From Dokdonella_A sp049583635 (GTDB lineage: Bacteria > Pseudomonadota > Gammaproteobacteria > Xanthomonadales > Rhodanobacteraceae), in contig JBAUWF010000109.1 in NCBI GenBank assembly GCA_049583635.1, positions 1 to 7,014 on the forward strand: a stretch of DNA of 7,014 nt. The letters are read 5' to 3'. The notes under the pieces are model-generated. The model was not told the origin of the DNA. It saw only the letters and a list, made by a program, of their open reading frames with translations, and did not search any database. Below, one piece after another: positions 6,766-7,014 of the stretch. A program made the translations under genes and the position numbers. Numbering within the stretch: the first letter of the stretch is position 1; the number at the start of each line of letters is the position of its first letter.

Positions 6766-7014
6766 GGAACAATCTCCGCAACCAAGCGGTGTCCGAACAG
6801 TCGAAGCAGGAACGGAATCAAAATGCCGCGGTGCGTATGGATTATGCAGTGAAGGTTCGAACCGCGACAACCGGCCAATCATTGTTACGCCAATCTTTTC
6901 TGCACCTGTCCCGCAACACCGCTGTCCGCGTCCGACACGGGTATTTCGCCATCAGCAAACACGCTTCGGCTATGCATGAGCCGTCGATATCCAGCGTGAA
7001 ACACAACAAGGATA
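6759..7014 (+). CDS. Uncertain plus-strand open frame leaving the window (85 codons)
   Basis: From ATG 6759 the plus strand is open to the window end, and the frame is open back to a stop at 6681. My hand count over the 85 codons gives GC of about 56%, 42% and 64% at codon positions 1, 2 and 3, which is the pattern expected of real coding DNA. The product would start MTRNNLRNQ, is rich in Asn, Gln, Arg and Ser, has no visible domain, signal or membrane segment, and I do not recognise it. ATG 6837 is another possible start. Against it: no good ribosome site, and ATG 6759 would lie 7 bases inside the divergent acyltransferase. The minus strand is also open here to stops at 6885 (42 residues ending VQKRLA) and 6842, so this could instead be the 3' end of an upstream minus-strand gene, or intergenic DNA. 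Confidence 0.2.
   Translation, partial: MTRNNLRNQAVSEQSKQERNQNAAVRMDYAVKVRTATTGQSLLRQSFLHLSRNTAVRVRHGYFAISKHASAMHEPSISSVKHNKD
6774..6777 (-). promoter_or_regulatory. Shine-Dalgarno site deciding the acyltransferase start
   Basis: On the minus strand the sequence GCGGAGATTGTTCC immediately precedes a TTG codon. Its GGAG core is 8 bases from that codon, a standard spacing. The upstream ATG at 6882 has only a poor AAAAGA element. This is the main argument for beginning the acyltransferase at 6765. Confidence 0.45.
6841..6870 (-). promoter_or_regulatory. Candidate sigma70-type promoter for the minus-strand operon
   Basis: Reading the minus strand, TTGTCG (6870-6865) is a 4 of 6 match to the -35 box and CATAAT (6846-6841) a 5 of 6 match to the -10 box, separated by 18 bases. 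Transcription would start near 6834, leaving a leader of about 70 bases before the TTG start at 6765. The region is less GC-rich than the genes. The spacer contains a perfect 10-base palindrome. This is a pattern match only, and it would fall inside coding sequence if the acyltransferase starts at 6882. Confidence 0.3.
6854..6863. repeat. 10-base perfect palindrome GGTTCGAACC in the promoter spacer
   Basis: GGTTCGAACC reads identically on both strands and lies between the candidate -35 and -10 boxes, where a repressor site could act. It also looks like a tRNA T-loop, but no flanking T-stem or cloverleaf can be formed on either strand. A palindrome of this length can occur by chance, so its role is unproven. 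Confidence 0.2.

Noticed and set aside
6845..6885. tRNA-like T-loop (GTTCGAAC)
   Set aside because: No paired T-stem, anticodon arm or acceptor stem can be built around it on either strand.
6885..7013. Minus-strand C-terminal fragment of 42 residues ending VQKRLA, stop 2 bases before ATG 6882
   Set aside because: The stop/start spacing would suit an operon junction, but third-position GC is low and no domain is visible. Kept only as an alternative reading of the right edge.

Overview
The window is GC-rich (roughly 60% by eye) and densely coding, with stop/start overlaps of the ATGA type. This fits a free-living GC-rich proteobacterium (beta- or gamma-like), although nothing in the sequence fixes the taxon. 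I see no tRNA, rRNA, insertion sequence, CRISPR array or plasmid/phage hallmark. The gene content is that of a surface-glycan or small-molecule biosynthesis locus.

Layout: at the left edge an ATP-grasp carboxylate-amine ligase gene (1-1167, + strand, 5' end cut by the window) runs toward a minus-strand operon that fills the rest. In transcription order, right to left, the operon holds a left-handed beta-helix (hexapeptide) acyltransferase (about 6765-6055), a fold-type II PLP enzyme of the ACC deaminase/D-cysteine desulfhydrase family (6058-5093), a stand-alone acyl carrier protein (5043-4795), an AMP-forming acyl-CoA/acyl-ACP ligase (4780-3212), a possible 33-residue small ORF (3207-3106), a NodB-type polysaccharide deacetylase (3109-2468) and a GT4 glycosyltransferase (2471-1254). 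Three junctions are 4-base ATGA overlaps and the other gaps are 4 to 49 bases, so co-transcription and translational coupling are very likely. The last 250 bases on the right are ambiguous: they hold a possible minus-strand promoter and a plus-strand open frame leaving the window.

How it may work together (inference): the ligase activates a carboxylic or amino acid as an acyl-adenylate and loads it onto the phosphopantetheine arm of the ACP. The PLP enzyme may supply or modify an amino-acid-derived substrate. The hexapeptide acyltransferase, or an enzyme outside the window, could transfer the acyl group to a sugar. The deacetylase could expose an amine on a GlcNAc-like sugar, and the GT4 enzyme would add a sugar to the growing glycan. 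The convergent ATP-grasp ligase could form an amide or peptide bond in the same pathway. Each family assignment is solid from motifs. The combined pathway, its substrate and its product are not established by the sequence.
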